A DNA stretch of 42,794 nt from an uncultured Monoglobus sp. (GTDB taxonomy: Bacteria > Bacillota > Clostridia > Monoglobales > Monoglobaceae): contig CANPWW010000011.1 in NCBI GenBank assembly GCA_947585115.1, positions 1-42,794 on the forward strand, in the 5' to 3' direction. Numbering within the stretch: the first letter of the stretch is position 1; each line of letters begins with the position of its first letter. This document shows, piece by piece, positions 1 through 8,457 of the stretch. The position numbers and the translations under genes are program-made. The notes beneath the pieces are model-generated. The model saw only the letters and a program-made list of their open reading frames with translations, searched no databases and had not been told where the DNA came from.

Positions 1-7
1 AAATTTC

Positions 8-46
8 AAAAAAAGAACCAAGTCCTTTTTCTGAACTTGGTTCTTT
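8..46 (-). terminator. Rho-independent terminator of the toxin-antitoxin operon
   Basis: A 12-bp perfect stem (AAAGAACCAAGT at 12-23 with ACTTGGTTCTTT at 35-46) is followed, on the minus strand, by a run of seven U. It lies about 50 bp after the toxin stop codon. Confidence 0.8.
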
Positions 47-94
47 GCTCTCTTTCTTAACTTAATGACATTGCCCATAACGGGGGCTTAACTA

Positions 95-367
95 TTAAAA
101 CAGATCACTATGAGAGCCTGTTCTTGTAAGATATAAAATAAGATTGTCATTGTCTATTTCATAAACCAACAACCAATCCGGTGTAATATGACATTCTCTC
201 ATACCATAATAGACACCGGAAAGCGGATGATCTTTGTTTTTTTCGGGTAACTGCTCGCCATTGGCAAGTTTTTTGATCACATTTGTCAACAAGGAAATAT
301 CAAATCCGCGTTTCTTTACGCGCTTTAAATCCTTTTGGAATCTTGTGGTTGGCTTTATCTTATACAT
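95..367 (-). CDS. yafQ: YafQ-type mRNA interferase toxin (RelE superfamily)
   Basis: Toxin of a type II toxin-antitoxin pair. YafQ enzymes cut mRNA in the translating ribosome. The protein has about 90 residues, the usual family length, and keeps the residues known to matter in YafQ: the His of KDHPL, the His, Asp and Trp in CHITPDW, and the C-terminal TRTGSHSDLF with its His and final Phe. It should therefore be active. Its gene overlaps the end of the antitoxin gene upstream. The ATG at 367 is chosen, but a TTG two codons earlier (373) sits at a better distance from the GGAGG inside the antitoxin gene and could be the real start. The pair is transcribed from the antitoxin promoter and ends at the terminator near position 40. 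Confidence 0.9.
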   Translation of the reverse strand: MYKIKPTTRFQKDLKRVKKRGFDISLLTNVIKKLANGEQLPEKNKDHPLSGVYYGMRECHITPDWLLVYEIDNDNLILYLTRTGSHSDLF

Positions 368-641
368 CAGCAAGCAGTTCCTCCATCATTTGTTCAACAC
401 TTGAATAAGTCTTGCCAAAACTTGGATTCTCTTTCATTCTTTTTACCTCATTAATGGCTTCAAGAGTTTCTTCGTTTGGCATAGGTGCGCCTACTCTAAA
501 CGGAATAGCCTGCTCGCGAACTGCTTGACGAAGAAAGATATTTACCGCCGCGCTGAGACTTAACCCAAAACTCTCAAATAACTTTTGCGATTCCTGCTTT
601 AAACCTGAATCAATTTTAATATTTGTGCTAACAGTTGCCAT
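360..641 (-). CDS. dinJ: DinJ/RelB family antitoxin
   Basis: Antitoxin of 93 residues partnering the YafQ toxin. The N-terminal part (MATVSTNIKIDSGLK, then a SLSAAVNIFLRQAV helix) matches the ribbon-helix-helix DNA-binding domain of RelB/DinJ proteins, which dimerise and repress their own operon. The acidic C-terminal half should wrap and neutralise the toxin. The ATG at 641 is preceded by GGAG at a good distance; an upstream in-frame ATG at 683 has no ribosome binding site and overlaps the promoter. The downstream toxin gene overlaps the 3' end, which couples their translation. Confidence 0.9.
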   Translation of the reverse strand: MATVSTNIKIDSGLKQESQKLFESFGLSLSAAVNIFLRQAVREQAIPFRVGAPMPNEETLEAINEVKRMKENPSFGKTYSSVEQMMEELLADV

Positions 642-663
642 AATATCATCTCCTTCAACGTCT

Positions 664-693
664 ATTATACATCTGTTATGCACACTTTGTCAA
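664..693 (-). promoter_or_regulatory. Promoter of the dinJ-yafQ operon
   Basis: On the minus strand TTGACA (688-693) and TATAAT (664-669) are separated by 18 bp, about 25 bp before the antitoxin start. The sequence between the -35 and the start codon is where a DinJ-YafQ complex would be expected to repress; no obvious palindrome was identified. Confidence 0.8.
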
Positions 694-938
694 TACTTTA
701 GGCATTATTTTGATGAAAGAAAATATCTCAAAACTGTCTTTCAGTCAAAATGGTGTCAAACTAATTTGTTTCATAAATTTATCACTCAAACCAACGTATT
801 TTCGGGATTTTAAAATATTTTAGAAATTTTTTAGAAATAATTTATAAAAAGTTTATAATTGGGTTTTATAATACTCTCATAAGCTGAAGATAAGCGCTTA
901 GATAACGGCAAAATATATTCTGAAAGTGAGGAATTACT
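694..938 (+). promoter_or_regulatory. AT-rich divergent intergenic region
   Basis: No gene is visible here. The strand is very AT-rich in its second half, with several TTTATAA-like words and a TATAAT at 867-872 that may be the -10 box for the secreted protein starting at 939. No good -35 box stands at 17-18 bp. Confidence 0.4.
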
Positions 939-1889
939 ATGAAAAAGAAAAACAGAAAGCTTCGGGCGGCGCTGTGCGTCTGCGCCGCGCTGCTGATACT
1001 CAGCATGGCGGTTTTCGCCAACTACGACAACGCGGGCGGCTACGCTGCGATCAAAAACGGAGTAAAGAGCCTGCTCTATCAGGATAACTGTACGCTAAAC
1101 GTCAAAGCGGACGTGTCGCTCGACGGGGCGAGTATCGGCTGCGCGAGCGAAATGACATACAAGCTTGACAAAAACGGAGAGGTTCAAACCTACATGAGAG
1201 AGAGCTACGCTAACTTGGATGGCGTTCAAGATGTGTATGAGGTAGTCGAGCAGAACGGCGACAGATATGTTTACAGCGAATACGTCGCTTATGATACCGG
1301 CGAAAAACAAGTGGATAAACTCATGTACCCGGACAGCGGCGACGGAACTTTTTTCGACGTCGACGACGAGCTGTTTGACAAGGGCGTGAATTTTGTCGAG
1401 ACATTAAGCGATGTGCTTGTGGGTGATATCAAGAACAATATCGTGCTGGCGCAGACTGACGGCGCGAACCGCACCTACAGCCTAAACATGTCGGGCGAGC
1501 AGCTGCCCAAGTATATGACCGCGGCGTTTTCGTTTATATGCGCCGGCTCACGTCAGGACGCGGTGTTTGATTTGGGCGGCGATATGGGCGCCGTCATGAA
1601 CAACATGATGATCAATCAAAACGAGCCGTATATCAACAACGTGTGCGGCAATGTGACCCTTGACGACCGCGACAGGATCACCGCTTTCGACGGCAAGGTA
1701 ACGGTCACGGGCTATGATGAGAACAACGACGCCCACGACCTGTGCTTTAACCTGAGCCTCACCGCGGGCGGCTACGGCACCACCAAGATCGACCCGGTGA
1801 ACCCCGATGAATACCAAAATGTGCGCGACCTGCCGAACTACGTCAAAACCGAAAGCGTCGAAGTAAGCGGTGATGATATCGAAGATTAG
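939..1889 (+). CDS. Secreted or membrane-anchored protein of unknown function
   Basis: 316 residues. The start has a GTGAGG ribosome binding site. The N-terminus is a basic stretch (MKKKNRKLRAAL) followed by a hydrophobic segment (about residues 10-27) typical of a signal peptide or single membrane anchor; no lipobox Cys is evident. The rest is acidic, rich in Asp, Tyr and Val, and looks beta-rich; it resembles extracytoplasmic proteins of clostridia, but I recognise no domain. It ends in an acidic tail. A second secreted protein follows after a repeat-filled gap. Function unknown. Confidence 0.75.
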   Translation: MKKKNRKLRAALCVCAALLILSMAVFANYDNAGGYAAIKNGVKSLLYQDNCTLNVKADVSLDGASIGCASEMTYKLDKNGEVQTYMRESYANLDGVQDVYEVVEQNGDRYVYSEYVAYDTGEKQVDKLMYPDSGDGTFFDVDDELFDKGVNFVETLSDVLVGDIKNNIVLAQTDGANRTYSLNMSGEQLPKYMTAAFSFICAGSRQDAVFDLGGDMGAVMNNMMINQNEPYINNVCGNVTLDDRDRITAFDGKVTVTGYDENNDAHDLCFNLSLTAGGYGTTKIDPVNPDEYQNVRDLPNYVKTESVEVSGDDIED

Positions 1890-1902
1890 CGCCTGACGCA
1901 AA

Positions 1903-2003
1903 ACGGGCGGATAATATCCGCCCCTACGGATTTAGCGAAATTCGTGTGGTTTGGCGATACAATATACCGTCGGCACCTGTAGGGGCGGCAATCTACCGCC
2001 CGG
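1903..2003. repeat. Pair of GGGCGG/CCGCCC hairpin repeats (family C)
   Basis: Two palindromic units face each other: GGGCGGATAATATCCGCCC (1905-1923), followed by CCTAC, and GTAGG followed by GGGCGGcaatctaCCGCCC (1983-2001). The roughly 55-bp spacer resembles the spacers of the pairs near 8.55, 17.97 and 18.58 kb (words such as GCCGA, ATA and CCAAACCTG), so the pair moves or is copied as one unit of about 100 bp. Confidence 0.75.
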
Positions 2004-2041
2004 CTCTAATCGTTAATCACTATGTTTGGAGGAACTCACCA

Positions 2042-2503
2042 ATGAAAAAATTCATTTTCTGCGCGGTATTGATAATCGCGATGGCGTTTGTGGCGGCAGG
2101 AGGATATTTTGCGCTAACGGATAGCAACGACGACTATTTTGCCGCGCTTGAACCGGGCGGCGTATCAGCTGAACTCGCGGAGGAAAATATGGGTTCCGCG
2201 ACCGAAATATCGGACGGTATTGTTTTAATACCGATGGACGGCTACGAGATACACGCCGAAAAGACAGACGGCGGAGGCTGCCGCGTGCTGTCGGTCTCGG
2301 TTACTGAACCGAAGCATCGGTTCCGCCGCGGCAAAGTCGGTGTCGGTGATAGCGCGGATAAAGTCAAAAAGGCATATCGCGGCCGAAAGCAAATTGCGGA
2401 TCTGCCCGAAAACGAGTTTGGATTTATCGACGGAAGAACATGGGTGAGATTTAAGACCGAAAACGGCGTGGTTTCGGAGATTAATTTATCCTACGGCCCA
2501 TAA
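2042..2503 (+). CDS. Secreted protein of unknown function
   Basis: 153 residues from the ATG at 2042, which has GGAGG at good spacing; upstream in-frame codons run through a repeat and are rejected. Residues 1-24 (MKKFIFCAVLIIAMAFVAAGGYF) form a signal peptide or membrane anchor. The C-terminal part (VGVGDSADKVKKAYRG ... WVRFKTENGVVSEINL) has the layout of small extracytoplasmic domains in Firmicutes that read 'G-D-x2-x2-V-x2-Y-G ... F-x2-x2-G-x-V-x2-I'. The precise role is unknown. It may be co-transcribed with the secreted protein upstream. Confidence 0.7.
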   Translation: MKKFIFCAVLIIAMAFVAAGGYFALTDSNDDYFAALEPGGVSAELAEENMGSATEISDGIVLIPMDGYEIHAEKTDGGGCRVLSVSVTEPKHRFRRGKVGVGDSADKVKKAYRGRKQIADLPENEFGFIDGRTWVRFKTENGVVSEINLSYGP

Positions 2504-2507
2504 AATC

Positions 2508-2818
2508 AGGCTCGCCCCAAGGGGCGGGCGCTCTCGACCGTCTGGCGCCCCTCGGGGAGAGGCATGATCAGGCGCCCCCCACGGGGGAGCTGCCTGCGGA
2601 GCAGGCTGAGAGGGGGACCTAATCACTATTAGCTAATCACTAATCACTACGTTCCCACCTCCGTCTGCGGCAAGCCGCATTTGTCCGCTCATGTTAATGA
2701 TTTGTGGCCTCGTTTATTCGAAAAATCGGAATACGTTGTTGCCACGAACCCGCTTCGCGGCTCCGGCCGCAGCCACCTCCTCCCGGGAGGAGGCAAATAG
2801 GAATGAACTAAAAGAAAG
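2508..2818. repeat. Composite intergenic repeats (families D, A and E)
   Basis: No gene lies between 2504 and 2828. It holds CGCCCC/GGGGCG hairpins with a variable inner stem (TGCCTGC/GCAGGC near 2592-2612), a heptamer array on the minus strand (AACG then TAGTGAT-type units, 2622-2652), a CTGCGGC-AA-GCCGCA hairpin (2664-2680), and element E (2694-2775). Element E recurs in inverse orientation at 18447-18528. Confidence 0.7.
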
Positions 2819-2828
2819 GGAAAAAACA

Positions 2829-3590
2829 ATGCCAAAGACAGTTTTATCAATCAGGAACATGCGGAAGCTCTACCGAAACGGCAGGGGCGTGCGCGACATT
2901 TCTCTAAACCTCAAGGAAGGCGAGATAATGGGATTGCTGGGGCCGAACGGCTCCGGCAAGACCACCACTATGAAAGCGATATGCGGCATGTGCGGCATTG
3001 ACGCGGGCGAGATACGCGTGTTCGGCACAGACATCGACACCGACTTCGAGAACGCGATGCGCGGCGTTGGCGCGCTGATCGAGGCGCCTGCCGTGTACGA
3101 GAATATGAGCGCCCGAAAAAACCTGCGTCTTGCGGCGAGATTCTATCCCGAGCTGAGAGGCAGAGCCGGCGAGCGGAGGATCGACGAGGTGCTCGAGCTT
3201 GTGAATCTGAGCGAGTACGCGGATGACAAAGCCGGGCGGTTCTCGCTGGGCATGAAGCAGAGGCTGGGCCTGGCGCTGGCGTTTTTGTCGAGGCCGAAGC
3301 TCGTTATCCTTGACGAGCCCACCAACGGCCTTGACATAGAGGGCGTCGTGCACCTGCGCGGCGTGATCCGCGATATGGCCGAGAGCGAGGGCGCCGCCTT
3401 TCTGATCGCCGGGCACATCGCCGCCGAGCTTGAGAAGGTGTGCGACAAAGCCGCGGTCATTCACGGCGGACAGATCCCGGCCCGCGCGGATATGAAGGAC
3501 ATACTTGAGAACCACCCGTCGCTTGAGGATTATTTTCTGTCGGTGACCGGGCACGGCGAAGGAGGATATCATGAACGGAATTATCGCTAA
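2829..3590 (+). CDS. ABC transporter ATP-binding protein (BcrA type)
   Basis: 253-residue ATPase of an ABC-2 exporter. Walker A is GPNGSGKTT (38-46); the signature is SLGMKQR (139-145), the variant usual in bacitracin/lantibiotic exporters; Walker B is LVILDEP (158-164); the switch His is H196 in AGH. The start at 2829 follows AAAGAAAGGG; in-frame codons further upstream run through a repeat and carry no protein signal. The gene overlaps its permease by 20 bp. Gene order ATPase-permease-kinase-regulator is typical of peptide-antibiotic sensing and detoxification modules, but the substrate cannot be read from the sequence. Confidence 0.9.
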   Translation: MPKTVLSIRNMRKLYRNGRGVRDISLNLKEGEIMGLLGPNGSGKTTTMKAICGMCGIDAGEIRVFGTDIDTDFENAMRGVGALIEAPAVYENMSARKNLRLAARFYPELRGRAGERRIDEVLELVNLSEYADDKAGRFSLGMKQRLGLALAFLSRPKLVILDEPTNGLDIEGVVHLRGVIRDMAESEGAAFLIAGHIAAELEKVCDKAAVIHGGQIPARADMKDILENHPSLEDYFLSVTGHGEGGYHERNYR

Positions 3591-4317
3591 TCTTAAAAAC
3601 GAGACGGACAAGCTGCTGAGTCGAAAAAAATATATCGTGTTTATAATAATCGAGCTGATAATCTGCGGCGGCGCCGTCTGTGTCAAGCTCCTGACGACGC
3701 GCGTGTCGGACGGCGTGTTCACTTTGAGCGGCATCAACACCTCAATGAGCCTTATGAGCCTGTTTTTCGAGGCGGTGATCCCTTTTATTTCGATAATGGC
3801 GGCGTGCGAGCTGTTTTCGGCCGAGTTCCGCGACCGCACGATCAGAGCGGTTCTGGCGCGTCCGTGCCACAGGTACAAGATATTTGTCGGCAAGGTCGGA
3901 GCGGTGTTTGTTTTGGCGCTGATAAATATGCTCGCGGTGTTTATTGCCTCCTGCGCCGCCGATCTTATAGTATCACACAAGATCGTCAGTCCCGGCTACG
4001 CGTTTGGCGCCTATATATTGGATGCGTTCCCGATGCTGGTGGTTATCCTGATGGCGGTGATGATAAATCAGTTCACAAAAAGCTCGACAATGGCGATGTT
4101 TTTGTGTATAATAGTATACGCGGGCCTGAAGATCGCGGGAATACGGTTCAGCAGCCTCGGAGGCTTGATGTTCACCGGATATATGCAGTGGCACAAAATA
4201 TTCTTGGGCGGCGGCATGCCGTTTCTGGCGGCCTCGTTCAAGGCGCTGCTGATGATAGGCTACGCCCTGACCTTCACCGCGATCGGGTACTACGCGTTCA
4301 GATTTAAGGAAGCGTAA
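3571..4317 (+). CDS. ABC-2 type permease
   Basis: 248 residues, with about six hydrophobic segments (around residues 20-38, 62-80, 107-130, 145-165, 172-190 and 220-242). The stretch SAEFRDRTIRAVLARP after the second membrane segment is the usual cytoplasmic coupling loop of ABC-2 permeases of the BcrB/antibiotic-export type. The ATG at 3571 has a strong GGAGG and lies inside the end of the ATPase gene, so the two are co-translated and should form one transporter. Confidence 0.85.
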   Translation: MNGIIANLKNETDKLLSRKKYIVFIIIELIICGGAVCVKLLTTRVSDGVFTLSGINTSMSLMSLFFEAVIPFISIMAACELFSAEFRDRTIRAVLARPCHRYKIFVGKVGAVFVLALINMLAVFIASCAADLIVSHKIVSPGYAFGAYILDAFPMLVVILMAVMINQFTKSSTMAMFLCIIVYAGLKIAGIRFSSLGGLMFTGYMQWHKIFLGGGMPFLAASFKALLMIGYALTFTAIGYYAFRFKEA

Positions 4318-4505
4318 GTTCCCCCTCAGTCGGGCAAAGCCCGACAGCATCAAGGAAGCTCTTAGTCAAAATTGCAAGCAATTTTGAAAGATAGCTTTGA
4401 ACCCACAAGCAAGCTTGCTGATTATCCCCGAGGGGGAGCCTATTTAAAGCCTCCTCCCGGGAGGAGGTGGATTTCCGCCGAAGGCGGAAAGACAGAGGTG
4501 GGTCA
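4318..4505. repeat. Composite intergenic repeats (families D and F)
   Basis: The 224-bp gap between the permease and kinase genes carries a TCGGGC-AAA-GCCCGA hairpin, element F (4352-4430; outer stem AAGCT/AGCTT around an inner perfect hairpin at 4366-4387), a CTCCTCCCGGGAGGAG palindrome and a TTTCCGCC-GAA-GGCGGAAA hairpin. Element F recurs in the same orientation at 18352-18428 with compensatory changes in both stems. Confidence 0.7.
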
Positions 4506-4541
4506 TATAGTGGCGTGCCATATAATCGAAAGGAGCAAAAA

Positions 4542-5660
4542 TTGTCGGTCAAAACAAAGTTTTTTATCTCATCAATAATAATGCTGGTGCTGCCGGTTTT
4601 TCTTATGGTGCTGATATCGGCGTTTATTTTGGTGCTGCTGGCCGGATATTTTCCGGGCGTCGCCATTGAGATAAAGGGTCTCGCGCCGACTCTTTACAAT
4701 CCCGTGCTCAGGCGCTACGCCATGCTTTGGATAATTGTGCTGATCATCGTTGTCGCGGGCTGCTGCGCCGGCGTCACGGCCTACCTTACCAAAACGATAC
4801 TTCGCCCGCTCAAAGGCATGTCTGAGGCGATGGAGCACCTGACGAGCGGCGACCTTGACTATGAGGTGCTAAGCTCGGGCGACGGCGAGATCAGAGAGGT
4901 TTTCGACGCGATCGAAAGGCTGCGCCTCAGGCTCAAGCTTTCGGTCAGCGACGAGATAACGAGGGAGGAGGAGCATCGGATGTTAATCGCCAATATCTCC
5001 CACGACTTAAAGACGCCCATAACCTCGATCAAGGGCTATGTGGAGGGACTGCGCGACGATGTGGCCTCAAGCCCCGCTATGACAAGGCGGTACCTTGACA
5101 CTATCCTCGCCAAGACCGACACGCTCGAAAATATGGTGAACAATTTGTCGCTCTACTCAAAGCTGAGCGCCGCCGCCGAATATGACATCGAGGATCGCGA
5201 TATTTTGGAGTTCGCGGCCGAAATGCTCAAGGAATACGAGATCGACTTAAAGTCCGCGGAGATCACGCCGTCACTGGGCGGCGAGCATCTTACGGCCGCT
5301 TTTGACAGAGCCAAGATGAAAAGAGTATTTTCAAACGTGATAGAAAACGCGATAAAATATAAAACTCCGAGCGAGCGAGGCAGTCTTGACATAACGGTGA
5401 GCCGCGACGGAGGCTTTGCGATTATCGCCTTTTCCGACAGCGGGATCGGCATAAGCGAGGATGAGGAAAAGCGGGTGTTTGAGACGTTCTACCGCGCGGA
5501 CAAGGCGAGGAACATGAACGTATCGGGCAACGGGCTGGGCCTCTCGATATGCGACAGGATTGTGCGCGAGCACGGCGGCCGCATGTGGCTCAGAGGCAAC
5601 GGAGAGGAGCCGGGCGTCACCGTGTATATCAGACTGAAAATTTCGGATAAAACTCTTTAG
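4542..5660 (+). CDS. Sensor histidine kinase (HAMP-containing)
   Basis: 372 residues from a TTG start at 4542, chosen because AGGAG lies 6 bp upstream; an ATG 75 bp earlier is inside a repeat. Two membrane segments (about 8-35 and 60-82) flank a very short outside loop, followed by HAMP, dimerisation helix with NISHDLKTP (phospho-accepting H154), N box FSNVIENAIKY, G1 DSGIGIS, F box FETFYRAD and G2 GNGLGLSI. The short sensor loop and the ABC genes just upstream fit an intramembrane-sensing kinase that responds to cell-envelope stress, perhaps through the transporter. Signal unknown. Confidence 0.9.
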   Translation: MSVKTKFFISSIIMLVLPVFLMVLISAFILVLLAGYFPGVAIEIKGLAPTLYNPVLRRYAMLWIIVLIIVVAGCCAGVTAYLTKTILRPLKGMSEAMEHLTSGDLDYEVLSSGDGEIREVFDAIERLRLRLKLSVSDEITREEEHRMLIANISHDLKTPITSIKGYVEGLRDDVASSPAMTRRYLDTILAKTDTLENMVNNLSLYSKLSAAAEYDIEDRDILEFAAEMLKEYEIDLKSAEITPSLGGEHLTAAFDRAKMKRVFSNVIENAIKYKTPSERGSLDITVSRDGGFAIIAFSDSGIGISEDEEKRVFETFYRADKARNMNVSGNGLGLSICDRIVREHGGRMWLRGNGEEPGVTVYIRLKISDKTL

Positions 5661-5678
5661 GTGAAAGGAAGAAATAAT

Positions 5679-6362
5679 ATGAAAATTTTGATTATAGAGG
5701 ACGACAGGAGCATTGCCGAGCTTGAACGGGACTATCTTATCGCCGCTGGTTTCCGCTGTGAGCTTGCGTTTGACGGCGAGAGCGGCCTTGAAAAGGCGAT
5801 GAAAAATGACTATGATCTTATCATAATCGACATAATGCTGCCTCGGCTGGACGGGTTCTCGGTCTGCGAGGAGCTGAGAAAGGCAAAGGACGTGCCCGTT
5901 ATATTTCTCTCGGCGAGGTCGGAGGATGTCGACAAGATCAAAGGCCTCGGCCTTGGCGCCGACGATTACATAGCGAAGCCGTTCTCGCCCTCCGAGATGG
6001 TGGCGCGCGTCAAAGCCCACACCGCCAGATATAAGGCGCTCAAGTCGGGCGGCGCGCAGAAGTCTCAGGCGCTCAATATCAAAGGCCTTGTGATCGACAA
6101 GGATTCGCGCAGAGTTTTCGCCGGAAAAAACGAGATCATACTCACGGTCAAGGAGTATGATCTGCTGTTGTTTTTGCTTGAGAACCCGAACATCGTGTTC
6201 AGCAAGGACAGGCTGTTCGACCGCGTCTGGGGCATGGACGCCATAGGCGATTCGTCCACCGTGACGGTGCATGTTCAGCGCGTCCGCGACAAGCTGGAGA
6301 AATACACCGACGAGAAGTTTATAGAAACCGTCTGGGGCGCGGGCTATAGGTTTGCAAGGTAG
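5679..6362 (+). CDS. OmpR-family response regulator
   Basis: 227 residues. The receiver domain has the acidic pocket IEDD (7-9), phospho-acceptor D51 in IIIDIMLP, and KPF near residue 100. The C-terminal winged helix (about 130-225) is of the OmpR/PhoB type and ends in TVWGAGYRFAR. The start at 5679 follows AAAGGAAG; the kinase stop is 18 bp upstream, so the two are one transcription unit. The likely targets are the adjacent ABC transporter genes; no clear direct-repeat operator was found in the repeat-rich region before them. Confidence 0.92.
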   Translation: MKILIIEDDRSIAELERDYLIAAGFRCELAFDGESGLEKAMKNDYDLIIIDIMLPRLDGFSVCEELRKAKDVPVIFLSARSEDVDKIKGLGLGADDYIAKPFSPSEMVARVKAHTARYKALKSGGAQKSQALNIKGLVIDKDSRRVFAGKNEIILTVKEYDLLLFLLENPNIVFSKDRLFDRVWGMDAIGDSSTVTVHVQRVRDKLEKYTDEKFIETVWGAGYRFAR

Positions 6363-6612
6363 TGATTAGCGATTAGTGAATAGCGATTACGCGGAGATGA
6401 TTTGACAAAAATCATTCGCATATCCCCGCGGACGTAGGAATTAGGCTCGCCCCTTGGGGAGAGCTGTCAGCGGAGCTGACTGAGAGGGGTTCCTAGTCCC
6501 TAGTTACTAATTTATAGTACCTATGCTGACCCCTCTCCGTCTTTCCGCCAAAGGCGGAAATCCACCTCTCTCCAAGGGGCGAGGCAGGCGGGCGGATATT
6601 ATCCGCCCGTTT
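6361..6612. repeat. Composite intergenic repeats (families A, D and C)
   Basis: From left to right: heptamer array TAGTGAT-TAGCGAT-TAGTGAA-TAGCGAT ending TACGCGG (6361-6395), a D unit with inner stem GTCAGC-GGA-GCTGAC (6445-6490), a second heptamer-like array (6493-6530), a reversed D unit with TTTCCGCC-AAA-GGCGGAAA (6527-6585) and a GGGCGG/CCGCCC hairpin (6588-6609). The first TAG of the array abuts the regulator stop, and the last hairpin carries the stop codon of the next gene. Confidence 0.75.
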
Positions 6613-7288
6613 GCCTTATTATACCGCGAGGGCATACCCGCATACAAATACCGCACACGGCGCCGCGTCCGATTTTTTGGTACGCGGCTTTCATATGCCT
6701 GCTGCACGCGAGGGCGTCCACGATATTTTCCCTCGGCTCGCCGGGCTTCCAAAGATTGCCCGATATAGCCATTGCCGGGCATGCTTTCATACACAGATTG
6801 CACTCGCCGCACCCGCACTCGAGGATATTTTGATTTACCTCGAATTCGGCGCAGTCGGTCAGTATCGTGCCGAGACGCACGCGCGGCCCGTTTTCGCTTG
6901 AGATGAAAAGTCCGCTCTTACCCACATATCCGAGCCCCGAGCGCACCGCTGCGTATTTGTGCGAGAAAGCACCTCTGAGCCCGTCCACCGACTGCGACGC
7001 GGGGATCGGAACGTACTTATATCCCGCGCGCCTTAAAATTATTCCGGCCATAAGCGAGTTTCGGTCGATCAGCGCGTTAACGGTCCGGTAGTGGTGGAAG
7101 TAGGTGTGGGTCGGCGCGTCCTTGATGCCGTCCACTATCGCGTCAGACAGCGGAACGGTATATGACACCGCGTGGGTCATGCCGAACTCGTTTTTGCCGA
7201 ACTCATCATCGCCGAGCTCGCAGAAGCCCACCTGCCCCGCGCCGTTTTCAATTAAGAAATTTTTGATTTGGTTCTGGATATTTGTCAT
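6599..7288 (-). CDS. QueG-like double [4Fe-4S] protein
   Basis: 229 residues. Two clusters of Cys (C158, C160, C163, C166, C170 and C212, C215, C219, with C195 between) match the bacterial double 4Fe-4S domain of epoxyqueuosine reductase-like proteins. The N-terminal part resembles the cobalamin-binding region of QueG, but the protein is far shorter than QueG (around 370) and lacks its C-terminal repeats, so it is probably a related reductase or electron carrier and not QueG itself. The ATG overlaps the nspC stop (ATGA), so the genes are translationally coupled. The last residues (QTGG) and the stop are written by a family C repeat hairpin. Confidence 0.7.
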   Translation of the reverse strand: MTNIQNQIKNFLIENGAGQVGFCELGDDEFGKNEFGMTHAVSYTVPLSDAIVDGIKDAPTHTYFHHYRTVNALIDRNSLMAGIILRRAGYKYVPIPASQSVDGLRGAFSHKYAAVRSGLGYVGKSGLFISSENGPRVRLGTILTDCAEFEVNQNILECGCGECNLCMKACPAMAISGNLWKPGEPRENIVDALACSRHMKAAYQKIGRGAVCGICMRVCPRGIIRQTGG

Positions 7289-8409
7289 AATCTTTGTTTA
7301 AAGTCATTGTAATCGAATTGTTTGTGAAGTTCGAGGGCTCCGTTTGGGCGCCTGATGTAGATCGTCGGCAGGTTTATTCCGTTGAAGGTGTTGTTTTTCA
7401 CGGTCGTGTATATAGCCATATCTCCGAACACCAGTTTGTCTCCTATATTGAGCGGCCTTTCGAACGAGTAGTCTCCGATAATGTCTCCGGCAAGACACGT
7501 TGGCCCGCCCAGGCGGTAGATGTGTTTTTTCTCGTTCGGTTCACCGCTGCCGAAAAGGGGCGGACGATACGGCATTTCCAGAACGTCGGGCATATGGCAG
7601 GCCGCCGACGCGTCGACTATAGCGATGTCAATGCCGTTGTTTATGATGTCCATGACCTTGGTGACGAGGTAGCCCGCGTTAAGCGCCACGGCCTCGCCCG
7701 GCTCCAGATATATCGTCAGACCGTATTTGCCGCGCATATATTCGATCGATTTTATAAGCGTCTCTATATCGTAATCGTCTCGGGTGATATGGTGGCCGCC
7801 GCCGAAGTTGAGCCACTTGATCTGCGGCAGGCTCAGGATATGCCCGAATTTTTTGTCTACCTCAAGCACTGTGCGCCACAGCGTGTCCGAGTTCTGCTCG
7901 CACATTGTGTGAAAGTGCAGCCCGCTTATGCCTTCGGGCAGCTTTTCGGGAAAGCCGGAGATCTTCGCTCCCATTCTTGAGCCCGGGAAGCATGGGTTAT
8001 ACATGTCGGTCTCTATCTCGGAATATTCGGGGTTGATCCTTATGCCGCACTCGATGTCCGCGCATTTGTCTTTGTGCCTCTCCCATTGGGAGAATGAGTT
8101 AAACACAACGTGATCGCAGAGCTTAACTATCTCGTCAAAGTCCGTGTCGCTGTATGCCGGGGCGTAGATGTGCGTCTCGGTATTCGGCATTTCCTCGCGC
8201 CCCAACCGTGCCTCGTTGAGCGAGCTTGCCGTGGTGCCCGACAGGTATTTTCCGATAAGCGGATAAAAGGCGTACATCGAGAACGCCTTTTGAGCCAGCA
8301 GTATTTTCGCGCCCGTTTCGCGCTCAACGCCGCCGAGTATTTTAAGATTTCGGATAAGTTTTTCCTCGTCAAATATATAGCACGGGGTTTTTAGGTTTGG
8401 TATGTTCAT
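7285..8409 (-). CDS. nspC: Carboxynorspermidine/carboxyspermidine decarboxylase
   Basis: 374 residues. PLP-dependent fold-III decarboxylase that makes spermidine or norspermidine by removing CO2 from the carboxylated polyamine. K41 in LLAQKAFS is the expected PLP lysine; GGGHH and EPGEAVALNAG bind the cofactor phosphate; DASAACHMPD near residue 270 holds the active-site region of the partner subunit, and the C-terminal GDMAIYTTVKNNTFNG is typical of NspC. The start at 8409 has AAGGAT upstream; longer versions run into a repeat region. The dehydrogenase that supplies the substrate is not in this window. Confidence 0.9.
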   Translation of the reverse strand: MNIPNLKTPCYIFDEEKLIRNLKILGGVERETGAKILLAQKAFSMYAFYPLIGKYLSGTTASSLNEARLGREEMPNTETHIYAPAYSDTDFDEIVKLCDHVVFNSFSQWERHKDKCADIECGIRINPEYSEIETDMYNPCFPGSRMGAKISGFPEKLPEGISGLHFHTMCEQNSDTLWRTVLEVDKKFGHILSLPQIKWLNFGGGHHITRDDYDIETLIKSIEYMRGKYGLTIYLEPGEAVALNAGYLVTKVMDIINNGIDIAIVDASAACHMPDVLEMPYRPPLFGSGEPNEKKHIYRLGGPTCLAGDIIGDYSFERPLNIGDKLVFGDMAIYTTVKNNTFNGINLPTIYIRRPNGALELHKQFDYNDFKQRL

Positions 8410-8457
8410 AGGTTTATCCTTTTGGTATTTTTGTTGTGGAAATTCTTTTTTATCGCA

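Noticed and set aside
2904-3980. Long antisense frame of 358 codons opposite the ABC genes
   Set aside because: It is a shadow of GC-rich coding sequence; the sense strand has clear Walker motifs.
4372-4578. A short frame before the kinase
   Set aside because: It lies in element F and the D hairpins and has no RBS.
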